Shown here piece by piece: positions 15,516-24,806 of a stretch of 64,000 bases of DNA; the stretch's first letter is position 1; every line of letters starts with the position of its first letter. Below the pieces are notes generated by a model. It did no database searches. It saw only the letters and a list, made by a program, of their open reading frames with translations, and was not told the DNA's origin. Source of the DNA: Nitrosarchaeum sp. Lineage in GTDB: Archaea; Thermoproteota; Nitrososphaeria; Nitrososphaerales; Nitrosopumilaceae. Made by a program: the position numbers and the translations under genes. The stretch lies in assembly GCF_025699065.1 (NCBI RefSeq), contig NZ_JAILWF010000005.1, positions 62,001 through 126,000 of the forward strand, given 5' to 3'.

Positions 15516-16469
15516 ATGAATAAATTTTATGTCTTAATTCCAATAATATTGATAGCTGGAATTGGCATAGGATACGGTGCATTTGTAACAACAGACAACA
15601 GCATAGATACAACTACAAAGAAAGTCATAACACTTGCAATTCAACCAACAGCTCAAGCAAGTGACATAGAATCACAAGCAAATGAACTAGAACAATATCT
15701 AGAACAAGAAACTGGTTATGACATTCAAATTTACGTCCCAACTTCATATGCGGGAGTTGTAGAGGCCTTACGCTTTGGCAAGGCAGATGTTGCATTTATG
15801 AGTGCATGGCCTGCATATCTTGCAGTAGAGAAGGCAGGTGCAACATTAGAAATTGCAGAAGTAAGAGAAGTGGTTATAGGAGACACATTAACTGCGGAGA
15901 CATTTTATTATTCATATTGGGTTGTTCCAAAAGATTCACCATATAACACACTAGAAGATCTAAGGGGCAAACGTGCAGCATTTTCAAGTCCATTATCCAC
16001 ATCAGGGTATGTAACCCCAATGAAAACAATGGTAGAGACAGGGTTAATCACAGTAGAAAAAGGCAAGGAAGTTGATCCAAAATCATACTTTTCAGATGTG
16101 GTATTTGCAGGAGGTTACAGTCAAGCATGGGAAGCACTGAAAAGCAACAAAGTCGATGTTAGCATAATTGCAGGTGATGTAAGCGAGAAACTTTACAGAG
16201 AAGTAAGAGAAAATACAAAGGCAATCCACGAGCAGGGCCCTATACCATCACACGGTGTGGTATTTAGCAAAGAGATGGATCCTGCTGCAAAAATGGAAAT
16301 CAAACAAGCGATGTTAAAGATGGGAAATGATGACAGTACAAAACAGATCATGAGAAAACTTGTGTCTGCAATATTTGTGGGTTTTGAAGAAACCACGGCA
16401 GAGAAGCATCTTGAAAACTTGCAGAGCGCACTAGAAATGACAGGTTTGAAATATACGGAGAAAGTTTAG
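15516..16469 (+). CDS. phnD: Phosphonate/phosphite-type ABC transporter, substrate-binding protein
   Basis: PhnD-like periplasmic-binding fold (317 aa) with an N-terminal signal anchor (residues 4-24) in place of a lipobox. Family hallmarks: IYVPTSYAGVVEALRFGKAD near residue 70, the FYYSYWVV strand, LEDLRGKRAAFSSPLSTSGY, and GGYSQAWEALKSNKVD. The substrate may be a phosphonate, phosphite or another oxyanion; it cannot be read from sequence. A TATA box ATTTAAAT at 15486-15493 is about 27 nt before the ATG. First gene of phnDCE; no C-P lyase or phosphite oxidase is in the window. Confidence 0.88.
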   Translation: MNKFYVLIPIILIAGIGIGYGAFVTTDNSIDTTTKKVITLAIQPTAQASDIESQANELEQYLEQETGYDIQIYVPTSYAGVVEALRFGKADVAFMSAWPAYLAVEKAGATLEIAEVREVVIGDTLTAETFYYSYWVVPKDSPYNTLEDLRGKRAAFSSPLSTSGYVTPMKTMVETGLITVEKGKEVDPKSYFSDVVFAGGYSQAWEALKSNKVDVSIIAGDVSEKLYREVRENTKAIHEQGPIPSHGVVFSKEMDPAAKMEIKQAMLKMGNDDSTKQIMRKLVSAIFVGFEETTAEKHLENLQSALEMTGLKYTEKV

Positions 16470-16477
16470 TCAAACGT

Positions 16478-17197
16478 ATGAATGCACTCAGTATGAACAC
16501 CGTTCATCTGACTGTTAATAGTAAAAAAATACTCAACAATATTTCGATTGATATCCCACAGGGTGATGCAATTACTATAATGGGACCAAATGGGGCAGGA
16601 AAGACTACCCTTTTGCGAGTTGCATTAGGTCTTATCAAACCAACCTCAGGGGAACTATATTTTTTTGGAAAAAAGGGACTAGATAAAGAAAACCAAAAAC
16701 GTCTTGGGTATATTCCACAAAATTTAGGATTAGTCAATGAACTTAGTGTATTTTCAAATGTAATGATGGGCGCATTAGGAAGAATGCCACGTTGGCGTTC
16801 CATTACAGGTATGTATTCAAAGGATCTGTTAGATGACGCATATTCTCTAATGTATGATCTAAAGATTACTAATCTAAAAGATGTAAAAATAAAAAAATTA
16901 AGCGGTGGGGAAAGACAAAGAGTTGCAATAGCAAGAACGTTAATTCAAAAACCATCAATGATTTTAGCTGACGAAATGACTGCAAGTCTTGATTTTAAGG
17001 CAGCGGTTTCAGTAATGGATATTTTTTCAGAAGTAAAAAAGAAAATGAAGATCACATTATTAATGACACATCACAATCCAGATCTTGCCAGATTATACAG
17101 TGACAATGTATTGATTATGATAAACGGAAGAATTGAAAAAAATATTTTAGCAAGTGAAATAACACAGGACGTGATTGGGAGTCTCTATGAATCCTAA
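16478..17197 (+). CDS. phnC: Phosphonate-type ABC transporter, ATPase
   Basis: Complete ABC ATPase (239 aa): Walker A GPNGAGKTT near residue 35, signature LSGGERQRVAIAR, Walker B SMILADE, and the switch histidine in LLMTHHN. Energises import through the PhnE-like permease. It starts 8 bp after phnD and overlaps phnE by 11 bp if phnE starts at 17187. Confidence 0.9.
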   Translation: MNALSMNTVHLTVNSKKILNNISIDIPQGDAITIMGPNGAGKTTLLRVALGLIKPTSGELYFFGKKGLDKENQKRLGYIPQNLGLVNELSVFSNVMMGALGRMPRWRSITGMYSKDLLDDAYSLMYDLKITNLKDVKIKKLSGGERQRVAIARTLIQKPSMILADEMTASLDFKAAVSVMDIFSEVKKKMKITLLMTHHNPDLARLYSDNVLIMINGRIEKNILASEITQDVIGSLYES

Positions 17198-17945
17198 TCG
17201 TTTTCAGTATACTTGGATTGCCATACTGCTAATAATAATTGGAAGTTCTATACATCTTGGATTTAATCCATTATCAATAATTAGTGATGTAGACAATTCC
17301 GCAGTAATTGTTGGTGAATTACTAGAATTTGATTTTAGCGTATGGGACAAGGTATTGTTTTCTTTAATTGAGACATTGGAAATGGCATTAATTGGATCCA
17401 GTATCGGTTTTGTATTATCAATTCCAGCAGCATTGCTTGCAGCAAGAAACATCTCTCCATCATATGTAAGTATAATTTTTAGAGGTCTACTTGGAATATT
17501 GTGGTCAATACCTCCTTTGTTATGGGCGATTTTACTTGTGGTAGTTGTAGGATTAGGTCCAACTGCGGGAATATTTGCAATATCTCTATACATTATGGGA
17601 TTAAGTGGAAAATACTTGTATGAAATCTATGAATCACAAAATGCATCGGCATATGATGTGATGCATGTTATGGGTGCAACAAGAATGCAGATTGCCAAAT
17701 TCGTAACAATTCCAGAAGCACTGTCACATATGGGAAATCAATATCTGTTTTTATTATCATACAGTGTAAGAGAATCATCCATTTTGGGATTGGTCGGAGC
17801 AGGAGGAATCGGATTTTATATCATGCATCATCTTGAAAGTCTTAATTATGGAAAGGCAGCCCCGTTTATACTTGCAATACTGGTAGTGACATTAGGCATG
17901 GATTATGCCAGTACAAAACTACGAAAAAGATTGGTTCACAATTAA
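17187..17945 (+). CDS. phnE: Phosphonate-type ABC transporter, permease
   Basis: Six hydrophobic helices with the EAA-type loop (VMGATRMQIAKFVTIPEALS) that docks to the ATPase, and a PhnE-like C-terminus (GLVGAGGIGFYIM). I prefer ATG 17187 (overlap of 11 bp with phnC) to TTG 17175. One permease gene implies a homodimer. Confidence 0.88.
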   Translation: MNPNRFQYTWIAILLIIIGSSIHLGFNPLSIISDVDNSAVIVGELLEFDFSVWDKVLFSLIETLEMALIGSSIGFVLSIPAALLAARNISPSYVSIIFRGLLGILWSIPPLLWAILLVVVVGLGPTAGIFAISLYIMGLSGKYLYEIYESQNASAYDVMHVMGATRMQIAKFVTIPEALSHMGNQYLFLLSYSVRESSILGLVGAGGIGFYIMHHLESLNYGKAAPFILAILVVTLGMDYASTKLRKRLVHN

Positions 17946-18156
17946 ATTCAATTTCTCCATTACAAGAAAGGAAATGTTATAAAAAATATCAAAATGACAT
18001 TATTTACTTGACTAGTGACAATATTTTTGAAAAACATGTTCAAATAAGAACATTAGAAAATAATCAACAGTAACTAATACTGATTTTAGTAAACAAAAAA
18101 ATGAACATATGCACTGCCAAATAGACTTTTAAGGATTAAAAAGATAAAGTGAGTGA

Positions 18157-19926
18157 TTGGTATCTGCAGGAACAACAGAGTTTCTAAGCCTACTTGCGAT
18201 TCTTTTTGGTGGAGGAATGATTGGTGCTTGGCTAATGCACAAGATAAAATTTCCAACAATCATAGGATTCATACTAGTTGGAATTATAGTAGGACCTTAT
18301 GGATTAAGTGTAATAGAAGATACCGAATTAATTAACCTGTTAGCAGAATTTGGAATCATCATACTGCTTTTTGTTGTAGGATTAGAATTTAGCATTAACA
18401 AGTTAAAACGTGTTGGACTAAACGGAATCATCATAGGAACAGTTCAGCTTGGAATTGTATTCTTTTTGGGATATATTGTTGCAATAGCACTTGGATGGTC
18501 TCATCTAGAGGCACTTTTCTTGGGCAGTATTTTGTCTATTACAAGTACTGCGATATCACTTAGATTTTTGCGGGATCTCAATTTAGTAAATACCAAAGAA
18601 TGGGATACCGTAATCACCATACTGATAATAGAGGACCTTGCAGCTGTTCTTCTTTTAACATTACTTGGAAATGCTTCAAGTGGAGAACATTTTGCAATAA
18701 CTGATGCGGGTTCATTGATAATTCAAAGCATATTATTTTTTGTTTTGACTTTGGCAATAGGCATCAAGGTAATTCCAAAGCTATTGGAGCGGGTATCCAA
18801 AATAAACATGGAGGAAGCTCCTTTTGTCACTGCACTTAGTTTGGCATTTGGTTTGGCAGTTCTTGCACATTTTTTGGGTTTGAGTAGTGCGATTGGAGCA
18901 TTTTTGATGGGAATGATAATTGCGTCCTCAAAGTTTTCTGAAAAGATAACTCCGCGTGTTTTACCATTAAAGGATTTTTTCATTGTGATATTTTTTGTGT
19001 CAATTGGAATGCTTGTAAACATTACATTGATTCCAGATGCAATTTGGATTGCAATTCCAATTGTCATCATAGCGATAGTTGGGAAATTTATTGGAAACAT
19101 GTTTGCAGCCTCAATGTCAGGAAATACTTTCATCAGTGCATCAACTATCGGTGCCATGATGATTCCTATTGGAGAATTTTCATTTATCATAGCTAAGCTA
19201 GGAGTGGACAGTGGAAGTATAGACGAATCCATCTATCCTGTCACAATATTAGTGTCTCTTATCACCATGCTTGCAATGCCTCTTCTTTTACGAGCTTTAC
19301 CTACAGTTGTAGACCAAAGATCAATCATTCCAAAAAAACTCTTGAATTATGTTTTCTTTGCAGGCAGATTTGTAGGAGCAGGTGCATTTAAAGAAAAAAC
19401 AGAACAGAGTAATAAAAAAAATGATTTGAAAAAATACGGACCAAAAATCATGGTTCATTTTGTAATAATTGTATCATCACTTGCGTTGTTAAGTTATTTT
19501 ACACCAACAATAATAGATCTTTTAGAAAATCCAGACATACCATTCTTCATGAGCCCATCGCTGTTTCTTGGAATTTTAACTGCGCTTATTGTATCATATC
19601 CAATATTTTTGATGATAGGAAAAACTGAGGGAATAATAGATAGAATATCAAACACGATTACAGTAAATTACGGGCAAAATGAAAAACAACTTGTCAATAA
19701 ACCAATACATAGAGTATTGCGCAACATCATATTTATCGGAGTAATTTTACTTTTAGTTGCAATATTCATCAGTTTTGTGGATTGGGAGATGGAAAATGCA
19801 AAGGTGATCATTTCAACTATAGGTTTTGCAGTAATGATACCTCTGATTCTAAGCACAATATTTTCAATACGAAAACTTACACAGACTCAATTGTTTGACA
19901 GTTGGATGTCTTCAGACAAAGAATAA
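18157..19926 (+). CDS. Cation:proton antiporter (CPA2/KefB type)
   Basis: Second monovalent cation/proton antiporter. TTG start; a CTTTTAAGG TATA-like box lies at 18126-18134. About 12 helices form the exchanger fold (residues 1-385; SILSITSTAISLRFLRDL is the crossing helix region), then a basic linker rich in Lys (390-425) and three further C-terminal helices with a loop. It has no CBS or TrkA-N domain, unlike the antiporter at 767, so its control must differ. The 211-bp gap before it holds no gene. Confidence 0.88.
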   Translation: MVSAGTTEFLSLLAILFGGGMIGAWLMHKIKFPTIIGFILVGIIVGPYGLSVIEDTELINLLAEFGIIILLFVVGLEFSINKLKRVGLNGIIIGTVQLGIVFFLGYIVAIALGWSHLEALFLGSILSITSTAISLRFLRDLNLVNTKEWDTVITILIIEDLAAVLLLTLLGNASSGEHFAITDAGSLIIQSILFFVLTLAIGIKVIPKLLERVSKINMEEAPFVTALSLAFGLAVLAHFLGLSSAIGAFLMGMIIASSKFSEKITPRVLPLKDFFIVIFFVSIGMLVNITLIPDAIWIAIPIVIIAIVGKFIGNMFAASMSGNTFISASTIGAMMIPIGEFSFIIAKLGVDSGSIDESIYPVTILVSLITMLAMPLLLRALPTVVDQRSIIPKKLLNYVFFAGRFVGAGAFKEKTEQSNKKNDLKKYGPKIMVHFVIIVSSLALLSYFTPTIIDLLENPDIPFFMSPSLFLGILTALIVSYPIFLMIGKTEGIIDRISNTITVNYGQNEKQLVNKPIHRVLRNIIFIGVILLLVAIFISFVDWEMENAKVIISTIGFAVMIPLILSTIFSIRKLTQTQLFDSWMSSDKE

Positions 19927-19956
19927 TCAGGTACAATTTAGAAAATAACTTGTAGG

Positions 19957-20019
19957 ATGATGAAACAGTACATGATTGACAATATTGTGAAATGAAGCAT
20001 ACGTAACAATGTTACCTGA
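19957..20019 (+). ncRNA. Weak box C/D sRNA candidate
   Basis: A perfect C box ATGATGA (19957-19963), 12 nt, then a D'-like TTGA (19976-19979), a GTGA-containing C'-like segment (19987-19993) and a perfect D box CTGA (20016-20019). The C'-to-D interval is about 22 nt, longer than the usual 12, and there is no good closing stem, so chance is a real alternative. Confidence 0.22.
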
Positions 20020-20050
20020 CACTTATCAAGGAAAAATATCCAGTTCTCAT

Positions 20051-21145
20051 ATGCAATATTGGAAATTTGCATTTATGATTACCACGTTGTCTGTAATTGG
20101 ATTGAATATTTCTGAAGTCTTTGCTCAGGTGGAGGGAAATGTGTGGTTTCCAAACTACAACAATAACAAGATAGGTGTACTTCTGGTATCTGAATCTGAA
20201 AAAACAGCAGATACAAAAGATATGACAGATATGTCTCATGATCATTCTGGTCATGCACATGTGCCACCATTACAACAGGTAAAAAATGGAGTAGAACCAA
20301 CAAATGTGAAATGTAGTGATGGAATGGAACTTGTCTTAAGATACACAGATGGTAAACCTGCTTGTATCAAATCATCAAGTGTTTCAAAATTAATTGAAAG
20401 AGGTTGGGCAATCCATATTCTTCCGGATTATGAAAAAAATGAAAACAATAACTCGGTCATATTTTCTATTGGCAAATACAATACTGAGACAAATACTGTA
20501 GAGTATCATGCCAAATCAAATGGTTATCTAGCAAAACCAACTGAACAAGGTAATTTTCCTGCGGTCATAATGATTCATGAGTTTTGGGGATTAAATGACA
20601 ACATCAAAGAGATGGCAGAGAAACTTGCATCACACGGATATGTTGTGCTTGCAGTAGATCTGTATGAGGGACAGGTTGGAAAGACATCAGATGAAGCAAG
20701 ACAAATCAGAGGTTCATTTGAGCAGTCACAATGGGATAACAACATGAATTCTGCAGTAGAATATCTTGAAGAAAATTTTGATGCACAGTCTATTGGTTCT
20801 ATTGGATGGTGTTTTGGAGGGGGTCAATCATTGAATCTTGCACTAAATAATTCTAAACTAGATGCTACGGTAATTTACTACGGACAACTTGTAACGGATT
20901 ATGATTCTCTTTCAAAAATTTCTTGGCCTGTCTTGGGAATATTTGCTGGAAATGATTCAGGAATTCCTGAAGAGACTATCAAAAAATTTCAATCAACTCT
21001 TGATGAGTTAAACATAGAAAATGAGATTATCATTTACCCTGGAGTGAATCATGCATTTGCAAATCCATCAGGAGATAGATATGCACCAGAAGAATCAAAA
21101 GATGCATGGGAAAAGACACTTAAATTTTTTAACGAAAATCTATAA
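20051..21145 (+). CDS. Secreted dienelactone hydrolase family protein
   Basis: I prefer ATG 20051, which gives a standard signal peptide (MQYWKFAFMITTLSVIGL ... FAQ); an in-frame ATG at 20009 adds 14 residues. After the signal comes a His-rich patch (MSHDHSGHAH), the two-Cys module shared with two other secreted proteins (20312-20407, C-S-D-G ... ERGW), and a dienelactone-hydrolase alpha/beta fold with HEFWG, the nucleophile motif GWCFGGG, the acid in AGNDSG and the catalytic His in GVNHAFAN. It should hydrolyse esters or lactones outside the cell; the substrate is unknown. Confidence 0.85.
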   Translation: MQYWKFAFMITTLSVIGLNISEVFAQVEGNVWFPNYNNNKIGVLLVSESEKTADTKDMTDMSHDHSGHAHVPPLQQVKNGVEPTNVKCSDGMELVLRYTDGKPACIKSSSVSKLIERGWAIHILPDYEKNENNNSVIFSIGKYNTETNTVEYHAKSNGYLAKPTEQGNFPAVIMIHEFWGLNDNIKEMAEKLASHGYVVLAVDLYEGQVGKTSDEARQIRGSFEQSQWDNNMNSAVEYLEENFDAQSIGSIGWCFGGGQSLNLALNNSKLDATVIYYGQLVTDYDSLSKISWPVLGIFAGNDSGIPEETIKKFQSTLDELNIENEIIIYPGVNHAFANPSGDRYAPEESKDAWEKTLKFFNENL

Positions 21146-21210
21146 TTCTAACAGAAATTAGACAAGATCAAATATTTTATTCTGAATGGACGAAAAAATG
21201 GTTCAAATTC

Positions 21211-21228
21211 TATCAAATTAGTTTGATA
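21211..21228. promoter_or_regulatory. Inverted repeat upstream of the Ig-like secreted protein
   Basis: TATCAAA-TTAG-TTTGATA, perfect 7-bp arms with a 4-bp spacer. It lies 52 bp upstream of the TATA-like TTTAAAT (21281-21287) that serves the TTG start at 21311. Candidate operator. Confidence 0.35.
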
Positions 21229-21310
21229 TTTCGATACTAGAATTTTTATTAAAACCATTACTGTTCATTATGTATTTTACTTTAAATGCCAAAAAGTCCA
21301 TTTAAGATTA

Positions 21311-22324
21311 TTGCAAAAAATATTGTCCATATTTGGACTAGTTGCCATGCTATTTATTGGAATAATTTCTCTTGCAGTAGCAGAATCTAATGAGCAATCT
21401 CTTTTAGATAATTCATCATCACAATCAGTTGAAATTCCAAAATGGATTAAAGATAATGCACAGAATCATTCAATGCAAAATAATTCTAAACAAGATATTA
21501 TTTCATTACTTGAGAATTTATCAAACATCGGAATGATAAAAAATGTTGTACATACTCAAATGCAGATCTATGACATACCACCTAAAGGTAAGATAGATTT
21601 TGTAAGTATCTCTGGAAATGTAAATGAGTATGGAAAATCAGGATTTGTGACATTAGAAATACAAAAACCAGACAATACAAAAGAAATTCTACGCACACCA
21701 ATATTGGAAACTGGTTTGTATTCTACAGTTTTTCCAATTAATGATCAATCACAAAAAGGAACATATCGAGTCGTATCTGAATTTAACGGTAAGCAACTTT
21801 CTGTAAGCTATTTCTCTGTTGCAGATACTGTTAATGACTCCAAAAAAATTCCATCTTGGTTTGGTACTATTTTTTACTGGTGGATTGATAATAAAATAAC
21901 TGATGCCGAGTTCATTCAAAGCATTCAATATCTCATAGATAACAAAATCATAATTATTTTTATAAATAATCAAACTACTCCAGAACTAGAACTTTCTGTT
22001 GAGGGTCAACATTTGGTTCGAAGAGGTACTACTCACACTATAACATCGCATATCACTTATGGAGAGAAACCTGTTGAAGGTGCAAGAGTAACGTTAACAA
22101 TAGAAGATTATGATGAAAACATAATTCGAGAATTCAATGGATTTTCAGACAATTATGGAGAATTTGTTTTCTCATGGGAAATTCCTAAAAAATATGACGA
22201 TCTTGAAACTTTACTTGCATATGTCAATGTGACCTATGAGGATTCATCACTTACAAAATTATTTAAATTTCAAGTATATTGTCTGCCTGGTGAATCTAAT
22301 TGTAAGATTGATGGAAATAGATGA
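21311..22324 (+). CDS. Secreted protein with Ig-like domains
   Basis: TTG start with a TATA box 27 nt upstream. Signal peptide (1-24). Two copies of a short helical motif typical of thaumarchaeal secreted proteins: a degenerate one around IPKWIKDNAQN (about 43-75) and a fuller one around IPSWFGTIFYWWIDNKI ... YLIDNKII (about 178-218). Each is followed by a beta-sandwich, the second (about 225-325) with a typical bacterial Ig-like GEKPVEGARVTL strand. Probably a cell-surface protein; no enzymatic motif. Confidence 0.75.
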   Translation: MQKILSIFGLVAMLFIGIISLAVAESNEQSLLDNSSSQSVEIPKWIKDNAQNHSMQNNSKQDIISLLENLSNIGMIKNVVHTQMQIYDIPPKGKIDFVSISGNVNEYGKSGFVTLEIQKPDNTKEILRTPILETGLYSTVFPINDQSQKGTYRVVSEFNGKQLSVSYFSVADTVNDSKKIPSWFGTIFYWWIDNKITDAEFIQSIQYLIDNKIIIIFINNQTTPELELSVEGQHLVRRGTTHTITSHITYGEKPVEGARVTLTIEDYDENIIREFNGFSDNYGEFVFSWEIPKKYDDLETLLAYVNVTYEDSSLTKLFKFQVYCLPGESNCKIDGNR

Positions 22325-22333
22325 TATGTGATT

Positions 22334-22909
22334 TTAATTATGTAATTTTGATAACATTTGAGCTAGATTGGCACCAATCTTTTTTACTTGCTGTTCTTGT
22401 TTTTGATCTTTCATAGTTCCATCCAAATTGAAAGCTTCGTGAGCTTTTGATACTGCTACTTGAGATGGAATTACAAGTACGCCGATATTTTCAAGAATTG
22501 CACGAACATGAACTAGTCCTCGCAATCCTCCCAATCCGCCAGGTGATGCACTCATTATTCCGGCTACTTTATCTTTAAAACAAGACATTGGAGATTCATC
22601 ATCACCCTGTCTTGATGTCCAATCAATAGTATTTTTGAGAACGCCAGAAATTGAGCTGTTATACTCTGGAGATGATATTAGAAATCCATGATGAGATAAC
22701 ATCAATTCTTTTAGCTTACGTGTGTTAGATGGTAATCCTTCTTTTTTTTCTAAATCTTCATCATAAAGGGGCATCGGATAATCACGAAGATCAATTATTG
22801 TTACATCGGCGCCTGCTTCTTTTGCTCCAGCAGCTGCTACCTTGACTAGTTTTTTGTTAAACGAATCTGTTCGAGTACTTCCTGCAAATGCAAGTATTTT
22901 TGGAATCAT
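22334..22909 (-). CDS. NAD(P)H-dependent FMN reductase family
   Basis: Flavodoxin-fold reductase (191 aa): phosphate-binding loop AGSTRTDSFNKKL, the FMN-contacting SSPEYNSSISGVLKNTIDW, and a conserved ASPGGLGGLRG turn. Cytoplasmic NADPH-driven reduction of FMN, quinones or similar acceptors. Adjacent HxlR, pirin and nitroreductase genes suggest a redox-stress group. Confidence 0.9.
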   Translation of the reverse strand: MIPKILAFAGSTRTDSFNKKLVKVAAAGAKEAGADVTIIDLRDYPMPLYDEDLEKKEGLPSNTRKLKELMLSHHGFLISSPEYNSSISGVLKNTIDWTSRQGDDESPMSCFKDKVAGIMSASPGGLGGLRGLVHVRAILENIGVLVIPSQVAVSKAHEAFNLDGTMKDQKQEQQVKKIGANLAQMLSKLHN

Positions 22910-22943
22910 AAATAAAGTCAGTAATTGTTATTTAACAAGTTTT

Positions 22944-23402
22944 CTAGGATTTGCAATTGTTTATCTCATTGAATTTTGCCCAAGTTTGAGCAAATGAATT
23001 CATTGCAATGTGAACAAATTGGTCATATGATTTTACCATAGATAATTTTGTATCCACATACGACTGCCGATATTTTGAGCCTAAATCAATCCAATTTTGA
23101 TATGATTTACTTAATGACTCTAGATACTTGTCAAATTCCTTCAAAGTTTCTTGAGGAATGTTTAGTTTATCAAAGAATTCTTTTTGTGAAATATAACAGG
23201 TACCAAACATGTCATCAAAAGAGTGAAGATATGCAGTGTACAAATCAGAGTATTGTTGCATAGTTAATGGCAATTGATATTCCATTTTTTTAACGATTTC
23301 AGATGTCCTGTTTTTCATAATGTCGCAGATTGAAATTGTGGATTCATCGGGTTTGGTGTTTTTTGACAAGGTTATACTATACACTTGAAGAGATAAAAAC
23401 AT
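22944..23402 (-). CDS. Helical hypothetical protein, phasin-like composition
   Basis: Mostly helical and amphipathic (residues 40-150), with repeated Tyr/Phe-Gln-Lys segments (SKSYQNWIDLGSKYRQSY). The layout resembles phasin or PhaE-type polyhydroxyalkanoate proteins, but no polymerase gene is nearby and I cannot confirm it. ATG 23402 is the longest start; ATG 23318 is an alternative that removes a poorly helical N-terminus. Confidence 0.55.
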   Translation of the reverse strand: MFLSLQVYSITLSKNTKPDESTISICDIMKNRTSEIVKKMEYQLPLTMQQYSDLYTAYLHSFDDMFGTCYISQKEFFDKLNIPQETLKEFDKYLESLSKSYQNWIDLGSKYRQSYVDTKLSMVKSYDQFVHIAMNSFAQTWAKFNEINNCKS

Positions 23403-23441
23403 TTTTCAAATCTGCAAATATTTAGTTGTAAGATAATTTAC

Positions 23442-23804
23442 TCATCGTTTCTTTGTGAGATTTTCTTTTTTTCTTTGTTCAACCCATTTATCAAGCTGCT
23501 TTAGAATTTTCCCAAGATCTTGTGTTTGTTTTGTTATACTATATTCTACACGTATCGGTACTTGAGCATAAATTTTTTTTACAATTAACCCATGTTCTTC
23601 AAGATCACGTAATCTCTCAGATAATACGGTGTTACTTATCATTGGAATGGCTTTTTTTATTTCATTGAATCTAGTAGAATTACTTTCTGAAAGTTTTTTT
23701 AAAATCAACAGAGCCCAAGTCTTTCCAAGAACGCTCCATATTTCATCAGCCTTACATTCTACGTGATTACGGGTCCTTGCCTCTTTCTCAAATTCTGTTT
23801 CCAT
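23442..23804 (-). CDS. HxlR family transcriptional regulator
   Basis: Winged helix-turn-helix of the HxlR family: N-terminal Cys (VECKADEIWSVLGKTWALLI), recognition region RFNEIKKAIPMISNTVLSERLRDLE split over two helices, and wing YAQVPIRVEYSIT. The single Cys is placed as in redox-sensing members. I start at ATG 23804, since the TATA box (TTTTTATAATTAG on the minus strand, about 23826-23838) is about 27 nt away; the upstream ATG 23816 would lie in the operator. Likely controls itself and the pirin gene next to it. Confidence 0.85.
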   Translation of the reverse strand: METEFEKEARTRNHVECKADEIWSVLGKTWALLILKKLSESNSTRFNEIKKAIPMISNTVLSERLRDLEEHGLIVKKIYAQVPIRVEYSITKQTQDLGKILKQLDKWVEQRKKENLTKKR

Positions 23805-23807
23805 ACC

Positions 23808-23823
23808 TAGTAGCAAAATACTA
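23808..23823. promoter_or_regulatory. Candidate HxlR operator at its own promoter
   Basis: TAGTA-GCAAAA-TACTA lies between the TATA box and the start codon of the HxlR gene, where a bound repressor would block initiation. A TAGTAATTACTT-type sequence lies in the pirin promoter. Confidence 0.4.
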
Positions 23824-23872
23824 TCTAATTATAAAAAGGAAGTTGTGAGAAGAGTTTAGAATTGAATTTATT

Positions 23873-24784
23873 TTAAAAGTCAATTTTACCCATCTTCCCA
23901 GTGTTGTAATCTAGTATTGCTTGTTTAATTTCATCTTCAGTATTCATTACAAATGGTCCATAACGTGCAACAGGTTCACCTAGAGGAATACCTGCAATCA
24001 AAAGAACATCCAAAGGTAATGATGTTTCATTTGAGGCTTTGATTGTTATCTCATTTCCATCTTGTTCAAATAAAACAATCTGCTCTTTGTGAGCAGAAAT
24101 TTGTTTGTCTCCAAATAATCCTTCTCCATTTATGACATATGCAAATGCATTATAGTTTTGAGGAATAGTTTGTGTCACTTTGGCATTTGGTTGTAAAGTA
24201 AAATGAAGATACACAATAGGAGTTCTTGTATCGATGATTGCTTTTTCTCCCATGGATTCTCCTGCAATTACTTTAACCTTGACACCATCCTTTTGTGCAA
24301 TTGGAATTTTATTTGCTGGTAAATCCTGATAACGTGGATTCATCATCTTGTCTTTTTTTGGCAAGTTTACCCATAACTGAAATCCATGTAACGTTCCACC
24401 TTTCTGTGAAAATTCTTTTTCTGGCATCTCTGAATGAATTACACCAGAACCAGCTGTCATCCATTGAATGTCACCTGTTTTTATTTTTCCAGAATTACCT
24501 TGCGAGTCTTTGTGTTCAAATACGCCATCAATCATGTATGTAACAGTTTCAAATCCTCTATGTGGATGGTCTGGTGCACCTTTAGCTTCTCCAGCAGATA
24601 TTTCAATTGGACCCATCTCATCTAACAAAAGAAACGGATCAACTTCTCTAAGGCTGCCATTTGGAAATGCTCTATGTACCACAAATCCTTCACCTTCTAA
24701 TGTTGTTTTTGCATTAGTAACTTGTAATACTGAACGAGTCTTTGTTGTATTTTTTACTAGATTTTGATTTGTGTTTTGTTTCAC
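23873..24784 (-). CDS. Pirin family protein
   Basis: Bicupin of 303 residues. Metal-site motifs DHPHRGFETVTYM (about 75-87) and SGVIHSEMPE are present, with a second cupin half ending in PVARYGPFVMNTEDEI. Pirins are iron-binding cytoplasmic proteins, some with quercetinase activity, and are often linked to redox stress. GTG start, with a TATA box ATTTAAAT 26 nt upstream. Confidence 0.92.
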   Translation of the reverse strand: MKQNTNQNLVKNTTKTRSVLQVTNAKTTLEGEGFVVHRAFPNGSLREVDPFLLLDEMGPIEISAGEAKGAPDHPHRGFETVTYMIDGVFEHKDSQGNSGKIKTGDIQWMTAGSGVIHSEMPEKEFSQKGGTLHGFQLWVNLPKKDKMMNPRYQDLPANKIPIAQKDGVKVKVIAGESMGEKAIIDTRTPIVYLHFTLQPNAKVTQTIPQNYNAFAYVINGEGLFGDKQISAHKEQIVLFEQDGNEITIKASNETSLPLDVLLIAGIPLGEPVARYGPFVMNTEDEIKQAILDYNTGKMGKIDF

Positions 24785-24806
24785 AATATAGTATGCACTG
24801 TTAATT

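Noticed and set aside
22944-23402. Annotation as a phasin or PhaE
   Set aside because: Only composition supports it; no polyhydroxyalkanoate gene is nearby and no defining motif is visible.
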